From: Streptomyces sp. MJM8645
GTDB taxonomy: Bacteria > Actinomycetota > Actinomycetes > Streptomycetales > Streptomycetaceae
Direction: 5' to 3'
DNA length: 64,000 nt
Assembly: GCF_001625365.1 (NCBI RefSeq)
Contig: NZ_LJJF01000001.1
Location: forward strand, 2,418,001-2,482,000
Translations under genes and position numbers: made by a program
Notes under the pieces: generated by a model
What the model was told of the DNA's origin: nothing
Seen by the model: the letters and a program-made list of their open reading frames with translations, nothing else
Databases searched by the model: none
In this document: positions 1 through 8,435 of the stretch, one piece after another
Layout of the letters: the number at the start of each line of letters is the position of its first letter
Numbering within the stretch: the first letter of the stretch is position 1

Positions 1-1471
1 GCTCGTAGTCGAGCGAGGCGTAGCCGCGGGTCTTGGACTTCAGCTGGTCGAAGAAGTCGAAGACGATCTCGGCGAGCGGCAGGGTGTAGCGCAGCTCGAC
101 CCGGTCCTCGGACAGGTAGTCCATGCCCTGGAGGTTGCCGCGGCGGGACTGGCAGAGCTCCATGATCGCGCCGACGAACTCGTTGGGCGCCAGGATGGTG
201 CCGCGCACGACCGGCTCGTACACCTCGGCAAGCTTGCCGGTCGGGAACTCGCTCGGGTTGGTGACGATGTGCTCGGTGCCGTCCTCCATGACCACCCGGT
301 AGACCACGTTCGGGGCGGTGGAGATCAGGTCGAGGTTGAACTCGCGCTCCAGGCGCTCCCGGATGATCTCCAGGTGCAGCAGGCCGAGGAAGCCGCAGCG
401 GTAGCCGAAGCCGAGCGCGACCGAGGTCTCCGGCTCGTACACCAGCGCGGCATCGTTCAGCCGCAGCTTGTCCAGGGCGTCGCGCAGCAGCGGGTAGTCC
501 GAGCCGTCCAGCGGGTACAGGCCGGAGAACACCATCGGGCGCGGCTCCTTGTAGCCGCCCAGCGCCTCGGTCGCACCCTTGTGCATCGAGGTGATGGTGT
601 CACCCACCTTGGACTGCCGGACGTCCTTCACGCCGGTGATGATGTAGCCCACCTCGCCGACGCCCAGGCCGTCGGCGACCTTCGGCTCGGGCGAGATGAC
701 GCCGATCTCCAGCAGCTCGTGGGTGGCGCCGGTGGACATCATCGCGATCCGCTCGCGCTTGGTGAGCTGCCCGTCCACGACACGCACGTAGGTGACCACG
801 CCGCGGTAGGAGTCGTACACCGAGTCGAAGATCATCGCGCGGGCCGGGGCGTCCTTGACGCCGACCGGGGCCGGGATGGTGTTGACGATGTGGTCCAGCA
901 GGTCCTCGACGCCGAGGCCGGTCTTGGCGCTGACCTGCAGCACGTCCGAGGGGTCGCAGCCGATGATGTGCGCGATCTCCGCCGCGTACTTCTCCGGCTG
1001 GGCGGCCGGCAGGTCGATCTTGTTCAGCACCGGGACGATCGTGAGGTCGTTCTCCAGCGCCAGGTACAGGTTGGCGAGGGTCTGCGCCTCGATGCCCTGG
1101 GCCGCGTCGACCACCAGGATGGTGCCCTCGCAGGCCGCGAGGGAGCGGGACACCTCGTACGTGAAGTCCACGTGGCCGGGGGTGTCGATCATGTTGAGGA
1201 TGTGCGTCGTCCCGGCATTCGGACCGGTCTTCGGCGCCCACGGGAGGCGGACCGCCTGCGACTTGATGGTGATGCCGCGCTCGCGCTCGATGTCCATGCG
1301 GTCGAGGTACTGGGCGCGCATCTGCCGCGGGTCGACGACGCCGGTGATCTGCAGCATCCGGTCTGCGAGCGTCGACTTGCCGTGGTCGATGTGGGCGATG
1401 ATGCAGAAGTTGCGGATCAGCGCCGGGTCGGTACGGCTGGGCTCTGGCACATTGCTGGGGGTCGCGGGCAC
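1..1471 (-). CDS. lepA: Elongation factor 4 (LepA), partial, C-terminus off the window
   Basis: Ribosome-bound GTPase of the EF-G-like family that back-translocates or remodels stalled ribosomes, acting at the membrane or in the cytosol. The visible 490 codons begin at a GTG (1469-1471) with GGAG about 12 nt upstream. The G1 P-loop AHIDHGKST is at residues 26-34, followed by the switch region around [10 protein letters not shown]. The frame is still open at base 1, ending in GYASLDYE, so roughly the last 130 residues (the LepA-specific C-terminal domain) lie outside. It is transcribed away from the small gene at 1660, sharing a 188-bp divergent region. Identification is secure. Confidence 0.97.
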   Translation of the reverse strand, partial: MPATPSNVPEPSRTDPALIRNFCIIAHIDHGKSTLADRMLQITGVVDPRQMRAQYLDRMDIERERGITIKSQAVRLPWAPKTGPNAGTTHILNMIDTPGHVDFTYEVSRSLAACEGTILVVDAAQGIEAQTLANLYLALENDLTIVPVLNKIDLPAAQPEKYAAEIAHIIGCDPSDVLQVSAKTGLGVEDLLDHIVNTIPAPVGVKDAPARAMIFDSVYDSYRGVVTYVRVVDGQLTKRERIAMMSTGATHELLEIGVISPEPKVADGLGVGEVGYIITGVKDVRQSKVGDTITSMHKGATEALGGYKEPRPMVFSGLYPLDGSDYPLLRDALDKLRLNDAALVYEPETSVALGFGYRCGFLGLLHLEIIRERLEREFNLDLISTAPNVVYRVVMEDGTEHIVTNPSEFPTGKLAEVYEPVVRGTILAPNEFVGAIMELCQSRRGNLQGMDYLSEDRVELRYTLPLAEIVFDFFDQLKSKTRGYASLDYE

Positions 1472-1594
1472 CTTGGTCCGATTCTCCGTTGGTCCGGGGC
1501 CGGGGGTGTCCTGGTCATCGCTGACCGGTTTTCCCGGGGACCGGACAGTCTCGTCCGATCGAAATAGTTCCTCCCATCTTCCCACGACCACGGC

Positions 1595-1615
1595 GCGGAC
1601 CGCCGTTCGGTCCGC
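1595..1615. other. Inverted repeat in the lepA/1660 divergent region
   Basis: GCGGACC (1595-1601) and GGTCCGC (1609-1615) are perfect 7-bp arms separated by 7 bp. They sit 45-65 bp before the GTG of the + strand gene and about 125 bp before lepA. It could be an operator or a 5'-UTR hairpin; no regulator can be named. A second, weaker pair CGGAC/GTCCG lies at 1542-1557. Confidence 0.4.
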
Positions 1616-1659
1616 CCGGACCTTCTCCGGGCCCGCGCCAGGCGGCAGGATGACACCCC

Positions 1660-1965
1660 GTGATCCTCGAAAGCGCCCTGCTCGACGTCCTGCCCGGACA
1701 GGAGGACGAGTTCCTCGCCGCCTTCGCCGAGGCCCGGCCCCTGATCGCCGTCCAACAGGGCTTCCGCTCCCTGCACCTGCGGCGCTGCCTCGACGAAGGA
1801 CGCGGCTCGCGATTCCTCCTCCAGGTGGAATGGGAGACGCTCGCGGACCACACCGAGGGCTTCCGCCGCTCAGCCGAGTACCGGCAGTGGCGGGAACTGC
1901 TGCACCGCTTCTACCGGCCGTTCCCGGAGGTCGAGCACTACGGGGAGCCGGTGCTCAGTACGTAG
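1660..1965 (+). CDS. Small antibiotic-biosynthesis-monooxygenase-like (ABM fold) protein
   Basis: A 101-residue cytosolic protein of the dimeric alpha-beta barrel (ABM/YgiN/HmoA-like) type. Visible features are the N-terminal strand [10 protein letters not shown], a polar helix [10 protein letters not shown], the central strand [10 protein letters not shown], the second strand [10 protein letters not shown] and the helix [17 protein letters not shown], the usual order of this fold. Members act as cofactor-free monooxygenases on quinones or polyketides, or as haem-degrading enzymes; no substrate is suggested by the context. The start is the GTG at 1660, preceded by GGCAGGA. It lies divergent to lepA and 170 bp before rpsT. 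Fold assignment is an inference from the pattern; function is unknown. Confidence 0.7.
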   Translation: MILESALLDVLPGQEDEFLAAFAEARPLIAVQQGFRSLHLRRCLDEGRGSRFLLQVEWETLADHTEGFRRSAEYRQWRELLHRFYRPFPEVEHYGEPVLST

Positions 1966-2013
1966 CCGACCCACTACTGCGCAGGCGACCCGCCGTGGGG
2001 CCGGGCTCCCGGT

Positions 2014-2043
2014 TTGGGGCGGGTGGCGGGCCCCTGGTAGCGT
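2014..2043 (+). promoter_or_regulatory. Candidate rpsT promoter and structured leader
   Basis: TTGGGG (2014-2019), an 18-bp spacer and TAGCGT (2038-2043) resemble a housekeeping promoter. Transcription would start near 2050 and leave a leader of about 90 nt before rpsT. The leader begins with a stem whose arms are CTGCACC (2050-2056) and GGTGCAG (2096-2102). S20 represses its own translation in E. coli, so a structured leader is plausible here. Confidence 0.45.
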
Positions 2044-2139
2044 GGACTGCTGCACCTGGCCCCGGCATGCCCTCTCAGCTGCCCGGCGGCCGCGCGGTGC
2101 AGCCCGTTCAATCCTTTTAGACAAGACTGAGGCTCCTTC

Positions 2140-2409
2140 GTGGCGAACATCAAGTCCCAGATCAAGCGCAACAAGACCAACGAGAAGGCGCGCCTGCGCA
2201 ACAAGGCCGTCAAGTCCTCGCTGAAGACCGCCCTGCGCAAGGCCCGCGAGGCCGCTGCCGCCGGCGAGACCGAGAAGGCCACCGTGCTGGCCCGCGCCGC
2301 CTCCAAGGCGCTGGACAAGGCCGTGAGCAAGGGCGTCATCCACGCCAACCAGGCCGCCAACAAGAAGTCGGCCATCACCAAGCGCGTCAACACGGCCGCC
2401 CAGGCCTGA
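2140..2409 (+). CDS. rpsT: 30S ribosomal protein S20
   Basis: Primary 16S rRNA-binding protein of the small subunit body. The 89 residues are the normal length for bacterial S20 and start [19 protein letters not shown], the family signature, followed by an Ala/Lys-rich three-helix bundle ending in VNTAAQA. The start is GTG at 2140 with a short AGG about 8 nt upstream. It is monocistronic, opposite to holA, and followed by a hairpin at 2416-2431 and the larger one at 2538-2589. Confidence 0.98.
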   Translation: MANIKSQIKRNKTNEKARLRNKAVKSSLKTALRKAREAAAAGETEKATVLARAASKALDKAVSKGVIHANQAANKKSAITKRVNTAAQA

Positions 2410-2415
2410 CGCCCC

Positions 2416-2431
2416 GGGGGCCTCGGCCCCC
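2416..2431 (+). terminator. rpsT hairpin terminator
   Basis: GGGGGC, tetraloop CTCG and GCCCCC start 6 bp after the rpsT stop codon. There is no U-tract, as is common in Streptomyces terminators. Confidence 0.6.
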
Positions 2432-2537
2432 ACCGCCTCGGGACGGACCCGGCCCTCTACCCGGACCCCTGAGGCGCGTGAGACTCGCACCGCACGCGGC
2501 CTGCGTTCGCCACGCGGGTGCGGTGTACGAAGCAGTA

Positions 2538-2589
2538 CGACAGGCGCCGCAGTCGGCCTCTCTCCAGAGGCCCACTGCGGCGCCTGTCG
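2538..2589. terminator. Large bidirectional terminator between rpsT and holA
   Basis: A 52-bp near-perfect hairpin: arm 2538-2553 (16 bp) pairs with 2574-2589, one C/C mismatch, then 2555-2561 pairs with 2566-2572 around a CTCC loop. It lies between two convergent genes and can stop transcription from both sides. The rest of the 403-bp gap (2410-2812) holds only the tandem repeats listed next. Confidence 0.75.
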
Positions 2590-2688
2590 CGTTCCGCGGC
2601 CCGACCGCTGTCGTCGGTCACGCGCGGGCGGGGCTCCGGAGCCCCGGCGGCGCTGCGGGCCGGCGCCTGGGGGACCGTCCGCTCGATG

Positions 2689-2771
2689 GGCACGTAGGCG
2701 GTGGCACGTAGGCGGTGGCACGTAGGCGGTGGCAGGTGGGTCGGCAAGTAGCCGGGTAGCCGGGTAGCCGG
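2689..2771. repeat. Two short tandem repeat tracts downstream of holA
   Basis: Three exact copies of a 14-bp unit GGCACGTAGGCGGT (2689-2730), a degenerate fourth, then three copies of an 8-bp unit GTAGCCGG (2748-2771). They lie in the non-coding stretch just beyond the holA stop codon and probably arose by slippage. Confidence 0.8.
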
Positions 2772-2812
2772 GTCCGGCTCGTCCCGGGTCCGGTTCGGTG
2801 GCCGCGCCGCCG

Positions 2813-3811
2813 TCAGTACGCCGGGCGGGACCCGGCCCGGGCCGCCCGGGCGACGGCCACCACCGCGCGCTCCAGCGCAAAGGCCGGATCGTCCGAGCCG
2901 CCCTTGACGGCGGCGTCGGCCTGGGCGATCGCGGTCAGCGCGGTGGCCACCCCGTCGCCCGTCCAACCGCGCATCTGCTGGCGCACCCGATCGACCTTCC
3001 ACGGCGGCATGCCCAACTCGCGGGCCAGGTCCGCCGGACGCATGTTCCGCCCGGTGGTCGCCAGCCGCCCGATGCTGCGCACGCCGGAGGCCAGTGCGTA
3101 GGTGATGCCGGTCGGCGGCTGGCCCACCGCCAGCGCCCAGCGCAGCCGCTCCAGCGCCTCCGCGGCCCGGCCGGTGACCGCCAGATCGGCCACCTCGAAG
3201 CCCGTCGCCTCGGCCCGGCCGCTGTAGTAGCGGGCCACCACCGTCTCGTCGATCGCGCCCTCGACGTCCGAGGTCAGCTGGCTGCACGCGGCCGCCAGCT
3301 CGCGCAGGTCGCTGCCGAGCGAGTCCAGCAGGGCCTGGCAGGCCTCCGGTGTGGCCGAGCGGCCCAGCGTACGGAACTCGCCCCGGACGAAGGCCAGCCG
3401 CTCGTTCGCCTTGGTCAGCTTCGCGCACGCCACCTCGCGACCGCCCGCCTTGCGCCCGGCGTCCAGCAGGCCCTTGCCCTTGGCCCCGCCCGCGTGCGCC
3501 AGCACCATGATCACTTCTTCGGCCGGCGCCTCGATGTACGCCTTGACCTCCTTCACCGAGTCGGCGGAGAGGTCCTGCGCGGCCCGCACCACGATCACCT
3601 TGCGCTCGGCGAACAGCGACGGCGTGGTCAGCTCGGCCAGGCTGCCCGGCTGCAGGCTGCCGGGCGGCAGATCCCGCACGTCGGTGTCCGGGTCCGCCGC
3701 CTTCGCCGCCGCCACCACCTGGGCGACCGCGCGGTCCAGCAGCAGCTCCTCCTGGCCGACCGCGAGGGTCAGCGGGGCGAGCAGGTCGTCGGGTGCACTC
3801 TTCCTGGCCAT
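2813..3811 (-). CDS. holA: DNA polymerase III delta subunit
   Basis: Clamp-loader subunit that opens the beta ring during replication. The 332-residue product has the usual HolA length. The N-terminal nucleotide-binding-like domain carries VGQEELLLDRAVAQVV and the typical FAERKVIVVRAAQDL, with no functional Walker A as expected for delta. The C-terminal collar domain includes PPWKVDRVRQQ and ends in the repeated A..L..AD..VK pattern common in actinobacterial HolA. It starts with ATG at 3811 after a weak GGTAGGCG. It is monocistronic, converging on rpsT, with a G-rich tract in its upstream DNA. Confidence 0.92.
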   Translation of the reverse strand: MARKSAPDDLLAPLTLAVGQEELLLDRAVAQVVAAAKAADPDTDVRDLPPGSLQPGSLAELTTPSLFAERKVIVVRAAQDLSADSVKEVKAYIEAPAEEVIMVLAHAGGAKGKGLLDAGRKAGGREVACAKLTKANERLAFVRGEFRTLGRSATPEACQALLDSLGSDLRELAAACSQLTSDVEGAIDETVVARYYSGRAEATGFEVADLAVTGRAAEALERLRWALAVGQPPTGITYALASGVRSIGRLATTGRNMRPADLARELGMPPWKVDRVRQQMRGWTGDGVATALTAIAQADAAVKGGSDDPAFALERAVVAVARAARAGSRPAY

Positions 3812-3856
3812 CGCCTACCAGCATCCCACGGGGCGCGGACACTCCCGCCCGGGGCG

Positions 3857-3907
3857 ACCCCCGCCCCCGGCCCCGCCCGGCCCTGCCCGGTCCCGCCCGG
3901 TCCCGCC
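3857..3907 (-). other. G-run tract upstream of holA (possible G-quadruplex)
   Basis: Read on the holA coding strand, this stretch is a series of GGG and GGGG runs separated by 1-3 bases, matching the simple four-run G-quadruplex pattern. It ends about 45 bp before the holA start codon. It may only reflect base composition. Confidence 0.5.
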
Positions 3908-3989
3908 TCTCCAGCCCGACCTGCCCGACCCGGCCCGCCCGACCCGACCTGCCCGACCGCGCCGATCACCCGACCTGGAGAATGGTCCG

Positions 3990-4283
3990 GTGACCGAGAA
4001 CCACACCACCGACCTGCCGGACGTCAACGACCCGCACGCCCGGCAACTGCTCGTCCTGCCCGACCGCGACGCCGCCGAGGACGCCTCCGAGGAGCTCAGC
4101 GCCGCCCACCCCGACCTCGGCGAGCTCGACCTCGTCCGGGACGCCCTGGCCGGCGAGGACGACGCCGAGGACGCCCAGTGGCTGGTCGTCGTCGAGCCCC
4201 CGGAGGAGGGCTGGACCCCGGCCCTGCTGCGCGCCCTCGACGCTCTCGCCGTCGAGCACGAGGGCTGGCGCGAGGAAGGCTGA
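3990..4283 (+). CDS. Small acidic conserved hypothetical protein
   Basis: A 97-residue, strongly acidic soluble protein beginning MTENHTTDLPD and ending GWREEG. It has no signal peptide, membrane segment or cysteine pair, and no recognisable catalytic motif. The start is GTG at 3990 with GGAG 10 nt upstream, which outranks in-frame starts further up in low-complexity C-rich DNA. It lies alone between divergent holA and convergent comEC and is followed by a strong hairpin at 4354-4386. Such small acidic proteins next to holA/comEC seem to occur in Streptomyces, but no function is known to me. Confidence 0.8.
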   Translation: MTENHTTDLPDVNDPHARQLLVLPDRDAAEDASEELSAAHPDLGELDLVRDALAGEDDAEDAQWLVVVEPPEEGWTPALLRALDALAVEHEGWREEG

Positions 4284-4353
4284 CCCGGCCGGCCCTTCCA
4301 CCAGCTCGCGTTCGACGGTCGAGCGCGACGCACCACCGCAGGTGCCCGTACTT

Positions 4354-4386
4354 CGGCGCGCTCCGGGCGGGGCCCGGAGCGCGCCG
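4354..4386. terminator. Bidirectional terminator between the small acidic gene and comEC
   Basis: A perfect 15-bp stem (4354-4368 with 4372-4386) and a GGG loop, lying between two convergent genes. Very stable and without a U-tract. Confidence 0.75.
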
Positions 4387-4400
4387 CAATCGTTCTCCGG

Positions 4401-4462
4401 GCCCCGCCCCGCCCCCCCGCCCCCTCCCTCCTCCCCACCCCAACCCCTTTCCCTTCCCCACC
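4401..4462 (-). other. Homopurine/G-run tract in the comEC 3' region
   Basis: On the + strand this is almost pure pyrimidine. In the sense of the comEC transcript it is a long chain of runs of 3-7 G, ending next to the 4354-4386 hairpin. The pattern allows many G-quadruplex registers and, as duplex DNA, triplex formation. It begins about 30 bp after the comEC stop. Confidence 0.65.
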
Positions 4463-4490
4463 TGATGGCTGGGAGGAGAGGAGGGCGGGG

Positions 4491-7115
4491 TCAGCCGGGC
4501 GGGGCTCGCGGGGTGTGCGAGCCCCGCCCGGTACGGGAGGCGGGCGCTCCGTCCGCAGCGTGCGAGCGGGGCTTGCGCGCCTCGTGCGCCGCCTGCGGGT
4601 GCACGGACACCCCGAGGACGGCCGGCGAGCCGCCCGTCACCGCGATGTCGCCCACCCGATCGGTGCGCAGCACGCTCGCACCCAGCGCGCGCAGCCGGTC
4701 CACCGTCCGCACGGACGGATGCCCGTACGCGTTTCCCTCGCCGCACGAGATCAATGCCAGCCGGGGACGCAACGCACCGGTCAAAGCCCAGTCCTGATGC
4801 GCCGATCCGTGGTGCGCCACCTTCAGGACGTCCACCCGCCCCAACCGGCCCAGCAGCGCCGACTGGGCAGGCGGTTCGAGGTCCCCGAGCAACGCCATCC
4901 GCAGTCCGCCCGCCACCGACACCACCAGCGCGACGCTCGCGTTGTTCGCCCCCGGGGCCTCGACAGCCGCCCCGGCGTCGGGCCAGACCACCTCCCAGGA
5001 CAACCCCGGGCCCGCCGAGCGCCGTTCACCGCGCCCCGCGCGCAGCAGCGGGACTCCGGCACCGACCGCCCAGCCCGCCACCCGGGCCGCCTCACCCGGT
5101 GGATCGTCCAGGGTCGTGCCCTCGATCGCTCCGACCCGGCGGCCCCGGACCACCCCCGGCACACCCTCGACGTGATCGGCGTGGAAGTGCGTCACCACCA
5201 ACAGCGGCACTTCCGTGATACCCAGATCCCGCAGGCACCTGTCGGCGGCGTTCGGATCCGGCCCCGCATCGACCACCACCGCGCTGTCCGGTGCACCGGC
5301 CGCGAGCACCAGCATGTCCCCTTGTCCCACGTCGCACATCACCATCCGCCACCCCGGCGGCGGCCAGCCGGTCGCGATCCGGGTGAGCTGCGGTGGCCGC
5401 AGCAGCACGGCCAGCAGGACCACGAGCAGCACCCCCGTCACCAGCCCCCGTACCCACCGCCGCCGGGCGCGGACGGGCTTGCCGGACGGCGCTCGCCGTG
5501 GCAGCAGGAGCGGCATCACCCAGCAGGCCGCCAGGGTGGCCAGCGCGACCGTCGCCGTCCCGAACCACCCGCCCGGCCAGGAGAGTTGGCCGCCCGGAAG
5601 TTCGGCGCCGCGCCGCGCCACCAGGGCGAGCCAGCCGACCGGCACTCCGGCCGGCTCCGCGAGCAGGCGGGCCAGGTCCGGGAGGAGCGGCTGCAGCACG
5701 AGCACCCCGAAGCCGAGCAGGGTCGCCGGAGCCACCGCCAGTTCGGCCAGCAGGTTGCACGGGATCGCGTCCAGGCTGACGTGCCCGGACAGCACCACCG
5801 TCACCGGCGCGCACAGGGCCTGGGCGGCGGCCGTCGCCGCCAGGGCACCCGCCAGGTGGTGCGGCCAGCGCCGGGACCGCAGCGCCTCGGCCCAGTGCGG
5901 CCCGAGGACGAGCAGCCCGGCCGTGGCGAGCACCGAGAGCAGGAATCCGAAGGAACGCGCCAGGAACGGGTCGAGCAGGACGAGCACCAGGACCGCCCCG
6001 GCGAGCGCGGGCACCGCCTGCCGGGGCCGGCCGGTGGCCAGCGCGAGCATGCCGATCAGCCCCGTCCCGGCCGCGCGCAGCACGCTGGGCTCCGGCCGGC
6101 AGACGGCGACGAAGGCCAGCGTCAGCGCAGTCCCGAGCAACGCGCTGGTGTGCAACGAGAGCCCCAGCAGCGCGGCCAGCCCGCGCCGTTCCGGGGTGCC
6201 GGCCTGCCCCGGGGCGCCCAGCAGCGCGCCGAGGACGATCGCCAGGTTGGCCCCGCTCACCGCCACCAGGTGCACCAGGTCGGTGGCCCGGAAGGCATCC
6301 TCAAGGTCGTCGGGCAGTCGCGAGGTGTCCCCCACGACCAGGCCCGGGAGCAGTCCGCGCGCGTCCGGCGGGAGCCCGTCGCTGGCCGTGCGCAGACCGG
6401 CACGCAGCCGCCCGGCGATCCGCTGCGGCAGGTTCGGCGGCGCGAGGCGGCGGGGCGGGCCGTGGACGACCAGCAGCGCCGCGCACTCGGTGTCGTAGCC
6501 GTCTCCCGCGGGCCGCACCTCGGCCTCCACCACCAGCCGCTCCGACGGGAGCAGCCCCTGCCAGGGCCCGGATTCCGCGCCCCGGACCATGACGGTCACC
6601 GGGGTTCGCGTCCGGGTACTGCGCCCGTCCGGCAGGAGCGTGACCCGGTCGGCCACCGCGTCGACGGTGAGGAGGGTCTGCCCGCCGGTGGTACCGCCCC
6701 GGGCCGCGTGGGACTTCGGGTCCCCCGCGACGGTCAGCTCCGCCTCCACCACCCGAGCGGGCTCGCCCGGGGATCGCGGCGGGGCGTGCTCGGCCGCTCG
6801 GACGAGCTCCGGCAGCGGCCCCCGGTGCAGATCGGCGGTGTGCAGCGGGGTGGCCACCGCGGCGGCGGCTCCGGTGAGCAGGACGGCGGCCAAGGTCACC
6901 GCCGCTGCGCGTCGGCGTGGGAGCGCGGGCCTGACGAGCAGCAGGACGGCCGCCAGTGCGGCGGCACCCGCCAGGCCGAAGGCGAGGACGTCGTACCCCG
7001 GCTCCAGGCCGAGGAGCGCGGCCGTCACCACCCAGGCCGAGACGGCGGGAAGCAGCAGCCGGAAGTCGGCACCGGTGGAGCGGTTCGGCAGGTTCGGTTC
7101 GATGGTGGCGGGCAC
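4491..7115 (-). CDS. comEC: ComEC/Rec2 family DNA-uptake channel protein
   Basis: Polytopic membrane protein of 874 residues that in competent bacteria forms the channel for single-stranded DNA. Order of parts: two N-terminal membrane helices (about 20-60), a DUF4131/OB-like extracytoplasmic region (about 90-230), the Competence domain with many helices and the motif LVAVSGANLAIV (about 275-520), and a C-terminal metallo-beta-lactamase domain with THFHADHVEG (about residue 640) and an AHHGS motif. It starts at a GTG with GGGAGGT about 8 nt upstream, 115 bp after comEA. The last codons overlap a 15-bp hairpin at 4495-4531. Natural transformation is not established in Streptomyces, so the in vivo role is uncertain. 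Confidence 0.93.
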   Translation of the reverse strand: MPATIEPNLPNRSTGADFRLLLPAVSAWVVTAALLGLEPGYDVLAFGLAGAAALAAVLLLVRPALPRRRAAAVTLAAVLLTGAAAAVATPLHTADLHRGPLPELVRAAEHAPPRSPGEPARVVEAELTVAGDPKSHAARGGTTGGQTLLTVDAVADRVTLLPDGRSTRTRTPVTVMVRGAESGPWQGLLPSERLVVEAEVRPAGDGYDTECAALLVVHGPPRRLAPPNLPQRIAGRLRAGLRTASDGLPPDARGLLPGLVVGDTSRLPDDLEDAFRATDLVHLVAVSGANLAIVLGALLGAPGQAGTPERRGLAALLGLSLHTSALLGTALTLAFVAVCRPEPSVLRAAGTGLIGMLALATGRPRQAVPALAGAVLVLVLLDPFLARSFGFLLSVLATAGLLVLGPHWAEALRSRRWPHHLAGALAATAAAQALCAPVTVVLSGHVSLDAIPCNLLAELAVAPATLLGFGVLVLQPLLPDLARLLAEPAGVPVGWLALVARRGAELPGGQLSWPGGWFGTATVALATLAACWVMPLLLPRRAPSGKPVRARRRWVRGLVTGVLLVVLLAVLLRPPQLTRIATGWPPPGWRMVMCDVGQGDMLVLAAGAPDSAVVVDAGPDPNAADRCLRDLGITEVPLLVVTHFHADHVEGVPGVVRGRRVGAIEGTTLDDPPGEAARVAGWAVGAGVPLLRAGRGERRSAGPGLSWEVVWPDAGAAVEAPGANNASVALVVSVAGGLRMALLGDLEPPAQSALLGRLGRVDVLKVAHHGSAHQDWALTGALRPRLALISCGEGNAYGHPSVRTVDRLRALGASVLRTDRVGDIAVTGGSPAVLGVSVHPQAAHEARKPRSHAADGAPASRTGRGSHTPRAPPG

Positions 7116-7230
7116 GGCGGTACCTCCCTTCGGCGGGTGGCGGCGACGGACGAACGACGACGACGACGAGCAACGACGGCCGACGACGGACGGACGGGAG
7201 AACAGGCGGGCAAGGGGACGGACGGGGAGG

Positions 7231-8283
7231 TCAGAGGGTCAGCAGCGGACGGAGTTCCGCGAACGTGCGCGCCCCGATGCCGCTGACCTGCCGGAGCTGG
7301 TCGAGCGTGCGGAACGAGCCGTGCGACGTGCGGTAGGCGAGGATGCGCTGGGCGAGGGTCGGGCCGACGCCGGGGAGGGTGTCCAGCTGTTCGAGGCCGG
7401 CGCGGTTGAGGCTGACGGGCGGTCTGGGCGTGCCGACCGCCGGCGGTCCGTTGCCGGCCCCGGCGCCCGGGGCGGAGGCCTGAGCCGGCTCGCCGACCAG
7501 GATCTGTTCACCGTCCGTCAGGACCCGGGCCAGGTTGAGGCTTCGGGTGTCCGTCTCCGGCAGCGGACCGCCCGCCGCCCGTAGAGCGTCGGCCACCCGC
7601 GAGCCGCCGGGCAGGGTGTGCAGGCCGGCGAGGTGAACCCGCCCGCCGATGTCGACCACGACGACCGCCCCGCCCCCGGGGCCGACGGGATCGGCCGCCG
7701 AGACCGCGGCCGGGCCCGGGCCCAAGGCCGGAGTCGACACGGACGCGGATGCCGCCCCCTCTGCCCCCTCCGCCCCCGGTGAGACCGGTGAGACCGGGGC
7801 GGACGCCAACGCCGGCACGGCCACCGCCTGCGGTCTGGCCAGCCAGAAGTGCTGCACGGCGTAGCCGACCGCGAACAGCAGCAGGACGGCCAACCCGGCC
7901 ACCGCCCGCCGGTCGAGTGCCATCGCCGAGCCGAATCGAAGGCCCGACCCGGCCCCCGGCCCCGGCGGATCCGCGTCACCGCCCGCCCTGACCGGCTCCA
8001 ACGGCACAGGTGGCACAGGCGGCGCAGGCCCCGCCGACGGAGGCCGCTCCCCCGCCCCGGCCGGAACCGCGCCCGAAGGCGGACCGGTCGACGCGAGCGC
8101 GCCCATCGCGGCACCGGAGCCCACCGGCCCGCCCGCCCCGGCACCGACCCCGGCACCGGCCTCTGCTCCCGCCCCATCGCCCACGACGGCGCCGCCGCCG
8201 GTCGGCAGCAGCGCCGCCATCCGCAGCCGGACGGTCTCGTTGATCTCGTGGCGCTTCGCCGCGCCCAGGCCCATGGTCGTCAT
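7231..8283 (-). CDS. comEA: ComEA-like DNA-binding protein with SLBB and helix-hairpin-helix domains
   Basis: Membrane-anchored DNA receptor of the uptake apparatus. The 350-residue product has a long Gly/Ala/Pro-rich cytoplasmic N-terminus (to about 130), one membrane helix GLAVLLLFAVGYAVQHFW (about 140-158), a Pro/Ala-rich linker, an SLBB-type domain beginning VVVVDIGGRVHLAGLH and a C-terminal pair of helix-hairpin-helix motifs with LDTLPGVGPTLAQRIL and VSGIGARTFAELRP. The N-terminal extension is longer than in Bacillus ComEA. An alternative ATG lies three codons downstream. It is followed by comEC and preceded by an inverted repeat touching the start codon and by two DnaA boxes. Confidence 0.9.
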   Translation of the reverse strand: MTTMGLGAAKRHEINETVRLRMAALLPTGGGAVVGDGAGAEAGAGVGAGAGGPVGSGAAMGALASTGPPSGAVPAGAGERPPSAGPAPPVPPVPLEPVRAGGDADPPGPGAGSGLRFGSAMALDRRAVAGLAVLLLFAVGYAVQHFWLARPQAVAVPALASAPVSPVSPGAEGAEGAASASVSTPALGPGPAAVSAADPVGPGGGAVVVVDIGGRVHLAGLHTLPGGSRVADALRAAGGPLPETDTRSLNLARVLTDGEQILVGEPAQASAPGAGAGNGPPAVGTPRPPVSLNRAGLEQLDTLPGVGPTLAQRILAYRTSHGSFRTLDQLRQVSGIGARTFAELRPLLTL

Positions 8284-8308
8284 GCCGAGGACGGTAGGAG
8301 TCCTCGGC
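8284..8308 (-). promoter_or_regulatory. 9-bp inverted repeat touching the comEA start codon
   Basis: GCCGAGGAC (8284-8292) and GTCCTCGGC (8300-8308) are perfect arms around 7 bp. In the comEA mRNA the hairpin would end at the base before ATG and include the only GAGG-like ribosome-binding sequence, so it could hide the start. As DNA it could be an operator. Confidence 0.6.
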
Positions 8309-8334
8309 AGAGTGCGCAGAAATTACCGAACCCC

Positions 8335-8361
8335 TGTGGATAACTCAGGGGTTGTGGACAA
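8335..8361 (-). promoter_or_regulatory. Two DnaA boxes upstream of comEA
   Basis: On the minus strand TTGTCCACA (8353-8361), the Streptomyces consensus box, and TTATCCACA (8335-8343), the E. coli consensus, lie in the same orientation 18 bp apart. They are 52-78 bp before the comEA start, in the degV-comEA gap. CCCCTG/CAGGGG arms (8331-8336, 8346-8351) flank the second box. Confidence 0.6.
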
Positions 8362-8365
8362 AACA

Positions 8366-8385
8366 GATCACTCACACGAGTGATC
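8366..8385 (-). terminator. degV intrinsic terminator
   Basis: GATCACTC and GAGTGATC form a perfect 8-bp stem with a 4-nt loop, followed on the minus strand by TGTTTTG. It starts 50 bp after the degV stop codon. One of the few hairpins here with a T-tract. The DnaA boxes lie just beyond it. Confidence 0.65.
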
Positions 8386-8435
8386 AGCGCCGCGAGGAGT
8401 TGACCAGAGCCCGCGACGCGGCACGCCCGGCCCGC

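Noticed and set aside
855..2120. Long open frames on the strand opposite lepA and overlapping the small genes
   Set aside because: Arg/Pro/Ala-rich translations with no conserved motif, produced by G+C bias opposite real genes.
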